64,000 nt of DNA from positions 967,471 to 1,031,470 of the forward strand of contig WTXG01000005.1 of NCBI GenBank assembly GCA_022496185.1, given 5' to 3'. Made by a program: the position numbers and the translations under genes. Positions 35,440 to 45,955 of this stretch are shown piece by piece; the stretch's first letter is position 1, and the number at the start of each line of letters is the position of its first letter. The stretch comes from Multifurca ochricompacta (taxonomy: Eukaryota; Basidiomycota; Agaricomycetes; Russulales; Russulaceae). The notes under the pieces are model-generated. The model saw only the letters and a list, made by a program, of their open reading frames with translations, was not told the DNA's origin and ran no database searches.

Positions 35440-36509
35440 ATGCCATCAATTTCTGCCATGAATCTGGGTCCGATAAATTACGAGGTTCCAGAAAATGCCC
35501 TACGCGTTCTTCTAACTGGCTATGGCGTGAGTCCCCGACGCAACTTTTCACGTCTTTTTCCTTATGTCGTGCTGATTACCGTCATAAGGTTAGCCTACAC
35601 CACGACATCCTCAAAATCCGACATGGCTCGCCTTAGCCCCCTTGAACAATGTCATCCTACCTTTAGACATTGAACCCCCCTCACCAGACCACATGCAGAT
35701 GGTCATTGATGTTCACCATCCGAACGGCTTCCCATCTAATGACCCACAGCACATCCATATTTCCTCTCTCCAGCTTCCACCCACGTACGATGCTGTCTTA
35801 GATTACGTAACGGGCTTACATGCTCGTCCGCCCATAATTCCGCCCACTAACCCACCTGCAATAAGGGTATCACCCCCACCGGAGAGTGGATATGACTTCA
35901 TCTTCCACATCGGTCTCGCAGGACGGGGACCGTTTCGCATCGAGCGCTTAGGACATAAAACAGGATACCGAATGAAGGATTCATTGAACCGGCACGCGCC
36001 TGTCGTCGAATTTCTTCCTGATTCAAGTGCTCTCGAACCCTCCCAGGCTGAGATGCTCGACCAGATGCGTGTGTCCTCTGCCCACATGGCCATCACAGGG
36101 CACTCGAGCCCTATTGATGCCACTGTTGACCACCCCGTTCGGGGTTTCGGAAAGGGCTACGAATTATATGGGGAGGATCTTCACACTACGATCGACGTTG
36201 AGCATCTCGTTCATGGCATGAAAGAACAAGGAGTAGAAGTAGGTGTATTCTCTTCCTTCACCTTCCTTTACTGATATGAGGGTATGATGAAAGCTTTATT
36301 CATCCATGGATGCAGGACACTGCGTAAGCGACTACGCATATTATTGCTCCCTAGCTGAGTCACGCCGTGTGTCATCACGGCACGACAAGGGTACGCAGAC
36401 CAAGGTGCTTTTCATGCACTGTTGTCCTGTCGGTCAGCCATTCAGCACAGAAGACGTTACTGAAGTGATCCAGAAGATCATCTTATGGGTGTGTAGAAAC
36501 GATCCATGA
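35440..36509 (+). CDS. Pyroglutamyl-peptidase I (peptidase family C15)
   Basis: Cysteine peptidase removing N-terminal pyroglutamate from peptides; cytosolic. The ATG at 35440 leads to ENALRVLLTGYG, and after an intron PTPRHPQNPTWLALAPLNNV, the G-x-G-P-F...NP(S/T)W start of the C15 fold. The catalytic Glu is in FHIGLAGRGPFRIERLG. The catalytic Cys is in MDAGHCVSDYAYYCSLAES. The catalytic His is in VLFMHCCPVGQPFSTED. All three are present. There is a Pro-rich insertion of about 20 residues (PPIIPPTNPPAIRVSPPPES) before the first catalytic block, making the protein longer than the bacterial enzymes of about 215 residues. The stop TGA is at 36507-36509. Divergent from the TRP-like gene. Confidence 0.88.
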
Positions 36510-37882
36510 TACAAAACGGTGAACAGTGGCGTACTCGGCTATTCATCCACTTAGCAACTGCTACAGAGATCATTTATAACCCCTCAAGTTATTTATGGGA
36601 CCTGTAGTATTGTCTTTTTTTTTTCATTTGGGTACTAGGATTCTCTCGTCTGTGTTGGTTGATCAATGCTGGCATGCTGGAAATGTGCAGGTATCTTGTC
36701 AGCCATTCATTCATCTCTTATCATCATCCTCATATCCATTCTCTGGTGCGAAGAGCACTGTATGTTGGAAACTGGAAGGGGTTCCCATTTCATGGTGTAC
36801 CTAAATGGGACAACATGCAGTCCGCGCGTCAATGGTCGGCTCTTTCACACCACGGGGAATCGTTGCCAACAGATGGAGAGGAAGGCGCCGTTTGACGACA
36901 CGACAGATATTAGGCAGGAGGGTTGATTGTATGATACTGACACTAGGGAAGGAAAGCTAGGGGGGTGACTGATCCTATTGCCGCGCTAGCTACGTGATAG
37001 TCTGGTTCATACGATCGTGACATGAGCTGAGCAATGAAACGCGAAGCTTAGACTTGTCAAGGACGCGGCAAAAGTACGCCGGGGGTAGCCCAGGTATCTC
37101 CAATTTGATGAATGGCTCGCCCTCCTTTGGCCAATGCAACAGGTTCCCCGCTCACAATTTACTTGAGGTAATGATGAAGGTTGACAGAAAGGAGCCATAA
37201 TAAATCACGCTTTGCTTCAAACACGGGCACAGCCATGGATTCTGCAACACTGCAACAACTAATTTACAAACGGGTTGGGTTACGTCATGCGATACGGTAT
37301 ACACTGCGTTGGTGTTGTGTTGTGGTTGGTGTATAATACACACAACCAACTCGACTCAACATCTTATCTTATATGTGTTTGTGTGTATCTGTGTGGTCGA
37401 GTGAGCGTGTATGGGGGATTCGAGGACTGACTGATATGGATGACTTGACTTTGACTACTGACTGACTGTCTCAGTCTGTCTATCTGTCTGTCTGTGCTGT
37501 GACTGATCGTGTATTGTATCGTATCGTGAACGTGAACCGTAACCGTGAACGAACGGATCCGGAATTGACGGACAACGGAGTACACAGCCCGTGTCCGTGT
37601 CCGCACCACACACCACACACCGGGGAGAATCACCAGAACCAGGCAGCCACCAGCCACTGAACGTTGGCCCATCCGCCCGCAAACTTCAAACACCGGTTCT
37701 GCCACTGCTCTTCCTCTGCCACCTTTCAGCGCCTTTCTCTTCCCCTTCCCATTAATATCGCCGAACGTACGCCTATTTCAACCTCCTCTGGATTGACTTC
37801 CACGTCGGCTGCTTTAATCCCTATTTCGCCCTTCCCCCTAGTTTTTGACGCCTTTGATTTCGAGTCACCCGGCCAACTACCC
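36510..37882. other. Intergenic, about 1.4 kb, simple-sequence rich
   Basis: No gene I can support. It holds a T/A-rich stretch after the peptidase (36613-36625), a TGTGT region (37311-37396), and CTGT/CTGA repeats with GTATCGTATCGTGAACGTGAACCGTAACCGTGAAC at about 37455-37550. A pyrimidine-rich 5' leader precedes the Rho gene. Confidence 0.4.
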
Positions 37883-38928
37883 ATGTCCTCCCAAATCCCA
37901 GTACGTGGACCATATTCATGACCTCTCCTAACGCCTCTTTGAACGTCCATCCCTTGTAGCTCCGGCGAAAGCTCGTCATAGTTGGCGACGGTAAGCATGC
38001 CACAGTCTTGCCTCGAACGTGTTCCGACTAGTAGCTTCTCCAGGTGCTTGTGGCAAGACTTCCTTATTGTGCTCCTTTGCTTTGGGGGAGTTTCCGAAGG
38101 AATATGTAAGCCTTCGTCCTAACGTCTGGCATTCTCGCTTGTGATGTTCACGTCACATTTTCAGCAACCGAGTATGTTTATTCTTCGGTGAAACAATGCT
38201 GCGCACTTCACTAGACGCCTGCTTGCATAATTTCACAGCTATTTTCGAAAATTATGTTGCTGAGATTCAACTGGATGGCAAGGCAGTACAGCTCGCATTA
38301 TGGGATACCGCGTACGTCAACTTCCCCATCACATATCTTGACGCTTAGAACCCGTTCCAGAGGTCAGGAAGAGTATGAGGTCTGTACCTCCCGTCTTGTC
38401 CATCCTGGGAATAAAGATCCTGAATCCGTTCTTTTACAGCGGTTACGACCCCTCTCGTATTCTAAGTCCCATGTGATCCTCATCGCCTTTGCGATTGACA
38501 CTCCAGACTCATTGGAGAATGTCACAGTAAAGGTAAAACGGTCTACATAAGGTTGCTGGCACAGGGCTGACACCATCGTACTGGCTTATTAGTGGATTGA
38601 GGAAGTGCGATCCATATGTGGTCCTATCATCCCCATAATCCTTGTTGGCTGCAAGGTAGACTTGCGTCCACCTAGTAATGACCCCAATATTGGCCGATAC
38701 GTCTCGCGGGCGCAGGCAGAGCGAGTTGCACAATCTATTGGTGCGCGCGCATACAAGGAGTGCTCGGCGCTCAAGATTGAAGGCGTTGATGATGTCTTTG
38801 AGGCCGCAACTCGGGCGAGCATGCTGATGCGTGAGGGCATTTCTGGAGGCACTCACACGAGACGGCGGAGTAGCGTTTCGGGCGATCATGACGCGAATCA
38901 TGAGGGAAGGTGCTGCGTCATCTGTTAG
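37883..38928 (+). CDS. Rho-family small GTPase (Rho1/Rho2-like)
   Basis: Membrane-anchored molecular switch for actin and cell-wall polarity. Seven or so small exons splice cleanly: [25 protein letters not shown] (P-loop, G1), [20 protein letters not shown] (effector region and G2 Thr), [20 protein letters not shown] (G3 DTAGQ), then [20 protein letters not shown] with KVDLR (G4 variant; canonical TKxDL/NKxD appears as CKVDL) and [20 protein letters not shown] (G5 SAL). The Rho insert lies between G4 and G5. The C-terminus has a polybasic TRRRSS, a spacer and CCVIC. The last four residues form a CaaX box and the extra Cys may be palmitoylated, as in Rho2. The tail favours Rho2-like over Rho1. 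No frame break. Confidence 0.9.
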
Positions 38929-39212
38929 AGTTGAGCGTCGTCCGTATGGCAATGGACATTGATTTATATTATCCTTCTTCTCTCTCTTTCGTCGTTCATC
39001 CCGCACTCGCATGATATGTATCTCATTCACATCCAGGCATGCATTGGAAGCCCCTCGTCGTCGTGGTTAGGTTAGGTTGATGTTGATTGATTTTACGGCC
39101 GCGGCCAGCTTCCTTCCTTTTTGAGTGCGATCACGGGTTTGGACCGGCCCGATTAGGTGGTGAGGTGAGGGCAAGCAAGGCACATATTGCTTCGTCTGTG
39201 TCGGGGTTGGAG

Positions 39213-40072
39213 ATGGCAACTGCAACTGCAACTGCAACGACAACTAATATCACATTTCATCCTGGTTCGCGTCTAATTATGTGGCCATCCCGATGACCGT
39301 GCGATCGCTCATCGCATTTCGTAGGATCTGTCAATCCCAACGAAAGGGCGGACCTCTTGCAACAAAGGGTATCACGATCTGGCTTACCGGGCTCAGTGCT
39401 AGTGGAAAGGTAGCAAAACGATAAGTGCAGCGCCTATCATTGAACGATCTCACGCATAACGCCCAGTCTACAATCGCGTGCGCTCTCGAACAGCATCTAC
39501 TTCATCTCCGCAAGTTCAGTTATCGATTAGACGGCGACAATATCCGTTTCGGCTTGAATAAGGATCTTGGATTTGACGAAAAGTCTCGCAATGAAAACAT
39601 TCGCAGGATTGGCGAGGTCAGCTACTTGTAGTTTCCCCAGACCAGCTTTTTCTCACGATCGCTGCAAGTTAAGGTCTCTCGCTTGTTTACAGACGCCGCG
39701 TGCATTACGTTGACCGCCTTCATTTCTCCCTATCGCGCTGATCGTGCGCTGGCTCGCAAGATTCACGAAGAGGCTGGCCTCAACTTCGTCGAGGTATTTG
39801 TCGACGCGCCCCTTGAGGTTGTGGAGCAGCGTGATCCAAAAGGGCTTTATAAGAGAGCAAGAGCAGGCGAGATCAAAGGTACGGAAGAGATGCTTACTCA
39901 CGCATGCTCTCATAATTCAGACACCGGTCACCTTTCAGAGTTTACAGGCATCTCTGCACCGTACGAGCCACCACTCGATCCAGAGCTACATATTAAGACC
40001 GCCGAATGTGACGTGAAAGAGGCGGTTCGAATAATCACGGATTATCTCTTGGAAAAAGGATACATCTCGTAG
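39213..40072 (+). CDS. Adenylyl-sulfate (APS) kinase (frame break before the P-loop)
   Basis: Phosphorylates APS to PAPS in sulfate assimilation (MET14 in yeast). The ATG at 39213 gives an Ala/Thr repeat leader and NITFHPG, the family's conserved start. After an intron [13 protein letters not shown] should run into [20 protein letters not shown] (P-loop GLSASGKS). Later blocks are [76 protein letters not shown] and [18 protein letters not shown], ending LLEKGYIS (TAG 40070-40072). At 39364-39369 one base is missing (CAACAAAGGG): the LLQQ frame and the GITIW frame differ by one. An alternative splice donor near 39272 would keep an open frame but would lose the conserved ERADLLQQ block. Confidence 0.88.
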
Positions 40073-40658
40073 ACTAGTGCTGATTCGAAATGCTGTGGTT
40101 TAGTGCCGTGAAATACGAGAGAGGGAAACATAGACTTAGGACAAACAGAAGGCTAGAATAAGATTAGATATAACGCAAGGATTTTATAAGACAAGCCACG
40201 GCGCTAAGAACGGCTAAGAGAGACTTAGAGAGATCACACGAGGAGCTTAGAAGACTGCGAGACGCTGGTCATTGTGAATTAAAGTCGAGGGTTTATAACC
40301 TTCAGCTGAGATACAATGTGTTTCGGCTTAGTGGCGTGGTGTGCAAGGGTCGCAGTATTAGGAAGTCCAATGATATGTGTTTGAGGGTGGTCGGCAGGGC
40401 TATGAGTCGGGTGTTATGCAAAGGTGTAGGTAATGGTTAGAATGAGGGTGTGCAGCTAGCGCGTTTGGTGTGGTTTCAGGGTACCTTCCTTACAATACGC
40501 TATCATCCTCAGGCTCGTGTGGAGACCGTCCGACGAACATTGTCGATGGGTTGGGCTTATAGGGACTGTACAGCGGAGTGCGGAGGGGGCATGAATTGTA
40601 ATATATATATATATGAGCGGTACAAAGAGGATGAGTGGGGAACGAGAAGCGGATCTTA
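40073..40658. other. Convergent intergenic region
   Basis: About 590 bp between the APS kinase stop (+) and the kinase stop (-). It contains AGACTTAG/CTTAG-type short repeats (40130-40260) and a TATATATATATAT run near 40601-40614. No gene seen. Confidence 0.4.
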
Positions 40659-43562
40659 TCAGCGGGCAGCCAGCGCCAGCGCGTTTCCGTTGCCACCGAC
40701 GTTTTGCAACTCTCCAGTGTCAGCGCCATTCTCAACGTCTTCTGTTTCTTCTTCTATCCGGTCTTCGCTGGGCTTCTCTAGAAGTCGAGTCAGTCCCAGT
40801 TCACCGATCGATAGCCATTGAACTAGGTCGTCCACAATGCGTTCGAGCTCGGCGTGGGTGTCTTCATGGGAAGACATGAGCGCACTGAAATCCAGCTTTC
40901 GGGTCTGGGGAAAGGAATGTAGACGGGTTGAAGGGAGGGATGCATCACGCCGGTGTGCAACCGGAAAGAGAGATCCGGGCGTTGAGGTTGAAAAAGTGGT
41001 ACGAAGATCTGGACTAGGCACATCATTAGATTTTTCTAAGGTAGCGAAAGGTGATGGAGAAGCGTTTGCAATTGGCGAATGAGTACCGCCAGAGGGTACG
41101 AATGAGGAATTTAAGTGACTCGGGGCGGGTGTGAAGGGTTTCAGGTTGGTGTGCAACGTCGTCGGGGATGGGGGTAGCAAGTCAGACATTCCAAGTTGAT
41201 ATTCCGAGGTGAGTGCAGGAGCCTTTAAAACCATCTCGTCAATGTAAAGAGGGAATAGCGGAGAGTGGTTACCTTCAGTACGTCCTTGAGGCCAGGGATA
41301 CCAGAAGATCGCCGACTCCGCCTGCAGAGTTACCGCTCCGACCTCTTACTGACTTCGAGTAAGGTTTCGACGGCGAGGTAGCAGGGGTTGTTTCCATGAC
41401 TGCCAATGACGCGAGTCTATGGAGGCTGGGCCGTCTCTGGGGTTTAAGCCCCCCAGGGAACAGTCCTGCGTTAGGGTCGTGGGGTAAATCGTCGGCAGGT
41501 GTCGCAGAACGGGATCTACCCTGGAGGGGAGGCGCCAAACTTGGTGGAGATGGCCGCCGTGGATACTCGCCGAAATTCGGGCATCGAGGGAGTGCGTAGA
41601 GTTATGAAGGGTAGCTTGTTTGTCTGATGTACTGGCCCGCGTTGGTGAAATACGAGTGCGAGACCGGGATGCAGGGTAGGGAATGCTGAGTGAATACGGT
41701 CAGATGAAGATGGTATTCGGGAAACTGGAAATCGGAAGGCAAGGGGGGATTTTTCTCCAAACCTGGGCGTAGCGGAGGTCCCTGCGTGCTACTCCGGGAA
41801 CGATTTCGGGAGGCAGGACTCGGCCTCGTGATGACTACAGCTGATAGGCCGTCGTCCTTGCGCGTTGTGAGACGATTTGTCTCATAGCTGGATCTTTGGG
41901 GGAGGATCTCCAAGTCTGGATCACCTGGTTCCAAACGCATATCACGGCGTCTTGGCGTGACGGAAGTAGGCGCCTGGGCGTTATTTACCATCATCTCTGA
42001 TGATGAAGTGCTGGGAGCTGTGAGTGGCCTATCAGAATGTCCGGAATATGATGATGACGGTGATGATGATGAGTTGCTTTGATCCTCAGAAGATGGGAAG
42101 CCGGTAACCAACTTTGCCTTCGTGCCTCTGGACACAGTACGAGGAGGGAACGCAAATGTAGCGGTGCTCAAATTTGGTCCATCCTCGAAACTGTTTTCCA
42201 CACGCAAGGCTCGTCTCGCAGCTCGGTCACGCGGAACAGAGAGCGGTGCAACAGGCGAAGGTTGGGGAAGAGGTAAGCCTGGAATGCCAGAAACTGTATC
42301 CTTGCTGGCCGCATTAAAACCGGGAATGCGGAAGGGATCTGGAGGACCTGTTGCATCGCCATCAAAGAGGTGGCGCAAGGACGTTGGCAACTTGGACGGC
42401 TGGGGCTTGACGGTGGCAAAGGCCTGATCCTCGTTCGAAATGACCTGAGATCCCGAATCCGGACCATTGAACGTCCACCCGCGCACGGTGTCAAATTCCC
42501 AAGGATTCTCATCAAGCTCTGACTTTCCAGAATTGTGACTGTACAGATCAGTATTCGCCCCGTGACACAGAGTGAGATGGTGCTCACTTGCCCTCCTTCT
42601 CCCAGGGTAGAGGTTCTGAGAGGTCCGAGGGCTTGGAGCCGGCTTTCACCCAAGCGTCGTACCGAAGTAGTAGGTCCTTAAGCAGAGTGATCGGAGTTCT
42701 TGCGGCATTCTTTATCCATTTTGCTTTCAAAAGATCTTCTGCAGTTAGACGCTGTGGAAAGTTATTAAAGAAAATGTGAGATGATATATGGATGGACGGA
42801 CATCGGAAGGAGATTCTGTAAGAGTGAAAGGAATGAAATCGCGGAGGTCTTTACTTCCTTCATTTTCGGCCAGCCTTGGGGGTTTGACTTTCGGTATCAT
42901 CTGGATCACCTTCAAATGGGCCACGCGGAAGTGTGGAGGACTGCCTTTGATCATTTCGTAAATCATTATACCCAGGCTCCAAATATCTGCCTTTGTATCA
43001 TAAGCGGGAACGGGCTGCGCGACTTCGGGAGCCATCCAGTACGGAGTACCGATAAGGTGTTCCGCTTACTATTGGTTGTCGCCAAGAGTGCTGAAACACC
43101 AAAGTCACAGATCATGACCTTCCCAGACGCAGTGACGAGGACGTTGGCTGATTTGATATCACGGTGAATGACATTGGACTTGTGCAGGTAATTGAGACCG
43201 ATGAGAACCTCTCGCACAATGACAACGACATACTTCTCCTCTAGACAGTTATTGGGGGAAGACTGCATGAGACTGTACACACTTCCACCTTGAGCAAATT
43301 CCATAACGATCCATACGCGAGGCCCATCAAGATAGCACCCATAGTATTTCGTAATGTTTGGACCATCACGAAGCTGTGTAAGGAGGGCAACTTCGCGCTG
43401 GATACTGTCCACGTCGTCCCCATCATCCGCATCGAGGTCAATAATCTTAAGGGCTACCACGTTTCCGGTAGCGCGATGAATCCCTTTGTGAACGGAGCCA
43501 TATGAGCCTTTGCCTACTGTCTCAAGGCGGTGATAGAGCTCGTGGACGGAGGGTTGGGTCAT
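40659..43562 (-). CDS. Germinal-centre (Ste20-type, GCK-III) protein kinase, Kic1/Nak1-like
   Basis: Ser/Thr kinase likely acting in the RAM/NDR polarity and septation pathway. The ATG at 43562 is followed by the kinase domain: glycine loop [12 protein letters not shown], lysine in [32 protein letters not shown], catalytic loop [49 protein letters not shown] and [21 protein letters not shown] long Ser/Pro-rich region follows, and the C-terminal exon (40659-41234) has the helical block [20 protein letters not shown]. The frame is broken by one base at 43051-43055, exactly between the NTL codons and GTPYWMAPE in the activation segment. There is no room for an intron. Everything else is intact, so sequence error is the likelier cause. 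Confidence 0.87.
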
Positions 43563-43790
43563 AATTCAGTAGCAAACCAGGGTGTCATAAAAAGTCAGAG
43601 CAGATCGTTCGGTTCGATAGAGAAGGGAATGAAGAAGAGGATTCAGTGCAGCCGGGCGGGCCGAGAGGAGAGGGGACGTTGAGCTAACCCCTAACCCTGC
43701 TCTGGTTCTTCCGAATCAAATCACGACCATACCACTTAAGTGAAGGAGGTGGTCTGGAGAGGTCCGTACTGTCAGTTACAGTTAGGTAGT
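43563..43790. promoter_or_regulatory. Divergent promoter between the kinase and eIF2B gamma
   Basis: Only 228 bp separate the two ATGs, so both promoters must share this interval. It contains a palindromic CACTTAAGTG (43731-43740) and GCTAACCCCTAACCCTGC (43683-43700). No known factor site is assigned. Confidence 0.5.
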
Positions 43791-45572
43791 ATGATGGATT
43801 TTGAAGAGTCCAGTACCAAGCTAGTATCACACGAGTTTCTCGCCGTAGTACTAGCGGGATTTGGAAATGAGTAGGTCTAGATTACCCAGTTTTTTCAATA
43901 TTTGTTTTGTGTGACCATCCCTTCCAGGCTTGTCCCTCTAACTAATGATCACGGTGATGAACCGTGTCCAAAGGCTTTGCTCCCAGTTGCGAACAGGCCG
44001 ATGATAGACTTTCCTTTGACCTGGCTTGAACAGTCGGGTATCACAGGTCTGTTCTTTATTCTACCGTACCGTACTCACATTTGCATAACTCGACTTCAGA
44101 GGTTTTGCTCATTTGTCCAACAACGCATCGCTCAAGTATCTCCCACCACATCCATTCAGACACATCTTCTTCATCATACCCATCTCTACATGTAGATGTT
44201 CAGACATATGAAGAATCGCCAGATGAGCCTATTGGGACTTGTGCCGTGCTCAAGCACTTCTCCAGTCGCATACAACGCGACTTTGTGGTGCTCCCTTGCG
44301 ATTTCGTACCTCCAGAAGGCCTATCCCTAACTTCAATACTGAACAAGTACCGTATTGAGTCCAACTTGGATGGCGCCATCGTCACTTCTTGCTGGTTATT
44401 AAAAGTCCATGGCCCGGACCGGGGTGCCATACCCGGCGAATGGGGCTCAACAGGTTCCTGCGTTCCCATTATATGGGACAAAAAGTCTGGCACTCTTCTC
44501 CACATTGACACACCAGATGACCGCGACCGCAACTCTAATGAGCTTGAAATTCGAATGTCCTTGCTTTCTCGGTCTGTAACTCCTCAGGTGAAGGACTGTC
44601 GACTGACCTCAGTCTTGAAGATATCCTGTTGCATCCCTATCGTCCCAATATACGGACTCTCATGTATACGTCTGCAAGCGATCTATCCTTGATATCCTTC
44701 ATCAAAAGTCTACCTTTGACTCTTTCCGAGAGGAGTTCTTGCCATGGTTGTGCAAAATTCAATACCAGAAAACAAAACAAGAAAAGTATGGGCGAGGTTG
44801 TCATCTACGCTTGCTATTAGGTTAATATGTTGATTATATCCCATCAGTTCTAAGGCCAATACAAGCTAATGCGACCCATGCCCTGGCACTGCGACATTCT
44901 ACTCTGTTCAGTGGCCCGCTCCTCCCACAGGATCCGTCATCGAGGGGTTCCAGCTCCCCGTCGTTTAAGCCAGTTCTGTTTTCGGTTCCACCATCCCCTA
45001 CGCACGAGGGAGTTAGCGACGAACCTTAGCAAGTCTAAGAATTGGAATCGTGGTACACGATACGGGGTTCGCTGGGAGAGTGAACAATATCGCAACTCTA
45101 CTGGAAGTGAACAGACAAGTACGCTTGGTCTTGAATTGAACTGGTGGATGAGAGTTGATTGCAATCAAGTTTCTGACGCGAGCGAATTATACGCTACCTA
45201 CGGATCCGGAGAACCGAGCTCTCATCGATGCCAAGTCTCAAATCTCGTCAGATTCGATGATCGGAAGTTCCACGAAGATTGGCGAACGAGCAACGATCAA
45301 GCGCTCCGTCATTGGTCGACACTGCGTGATCGGCAAGATGGCACGTGTCGTTGGGTCAGTGCTGTTGGATCATTGTGTCATTTTAGATGGGTAATAGTCA
45401 TTCCTACCTACTTTCCTCTCGCAAAATGTTTCACCAACCTATTCTCAGCGCCAAACTCGAAGGATGTATTTTGGGTCGGAATACCAGGGTGGGCGCCAAG
45501 GCAGAGCTTGTGCGAAGCCTGACGCAAGCGGGTTATGAGGTTGATGCTGGTGGTACGAATGATATTTCTTGA
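43791..45572 (+). CDS. Translation initiation factor eIF2B subunit gamma (GCD1-like)
   Basis: Catalytic-subcomplex subunit of the guanine nucleotide exchange factor for eIF2. The ATG at 43791 (MMDFEESSTKLVSHEF) leads into LAVVLAGFGNE, then LVPLTNDHGDEPCPKALLPV and ANRPMIDFPLTWLEQSGIT, the nucleotidyltransferase-like domain. Then come GTCAVLKHFSSRIQRDFVVL, LLSRYPVASLSSQYTDSHVY and REEFLPWLCKIQYQKTKQEK. The C-terminal left-handed beta-helix reads IDAKSQISSDSMIGSSTKIG, RATIKRSVIGRHCVIGKMAR and AKLEGCILGRNTRVGAKAEL, with hexapeptide periodicity. An intron at 44572-44620 (49 nt) and one near 44973-45020 resolve what first look like frameshifts. The stop TGA is at 45570-45572. Confidence 0.87.
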
Positions 45573-45955
45573 CTTCAATATTTCGCTCTAAGTATAGCCC
45601 GCCGACGTAGCAACGATTCGAAATGAGAAGTTGGAGGTATCGGATTGGACAGCTGGACCCCAAGGAACGGATTCTGATGGGGTATCCCAGGAAGACGAAG
45701 GGCTCTGAGGAAGAAGAACCTGTAATTTCACAGTAAATACTTGAAGGAGAGATGCGTACAAATGTCACTTGCTCTTAGTCGCCGTCGCCGTCGTCGACAC
45801 GACGACGTGACTTGCCAAACGCGTTGGACGCTGACGGCGCGTCGTGTCATGTGATGCAGATACAGAGTACGGTACGGGGCGAGGCGGTCAAACTCGAAAC
45901 TCACCAATTACCCCTGACCAAGTCGACTCCCCGCTTAACATATACCCATTCGACT
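45573..45955. promoter_or_regulatory. CLIP-170 gene upstream region with a perfect 8-bp inverted repeat
   Basis: Same-strand spacing of 383 bp. At 45789-45807 CGTCGTCG and CGACGACG flank ACA, a GC-rich palindrome within repeated GTCGCC units. It may be a binding site or simply trinucleotide repetition. Confidence 0.35.

Noticed and set aside
36595..36926. Three overlapping + frames of 69-86 codons
   Set aside because: All three frames are open over the same stretch, none has a domain or splice context.
43683..43700. TAACCCCTAACCC telomere-like motif
   Set aside because: Only two units in a 228-bp promoter between housekeeping genes; not a telomere.
44572..45020. Apparent frameshifts in eIF2B gamma after LLSR and before SLRIGIVVH
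   Set aside because: Both resolve as short introns: 44572-44620 gives LLSRYPVASLSSQYTDSHVY in frame, and one ending in GTTAG near 45015 gives TLASLRIGIVVHD.
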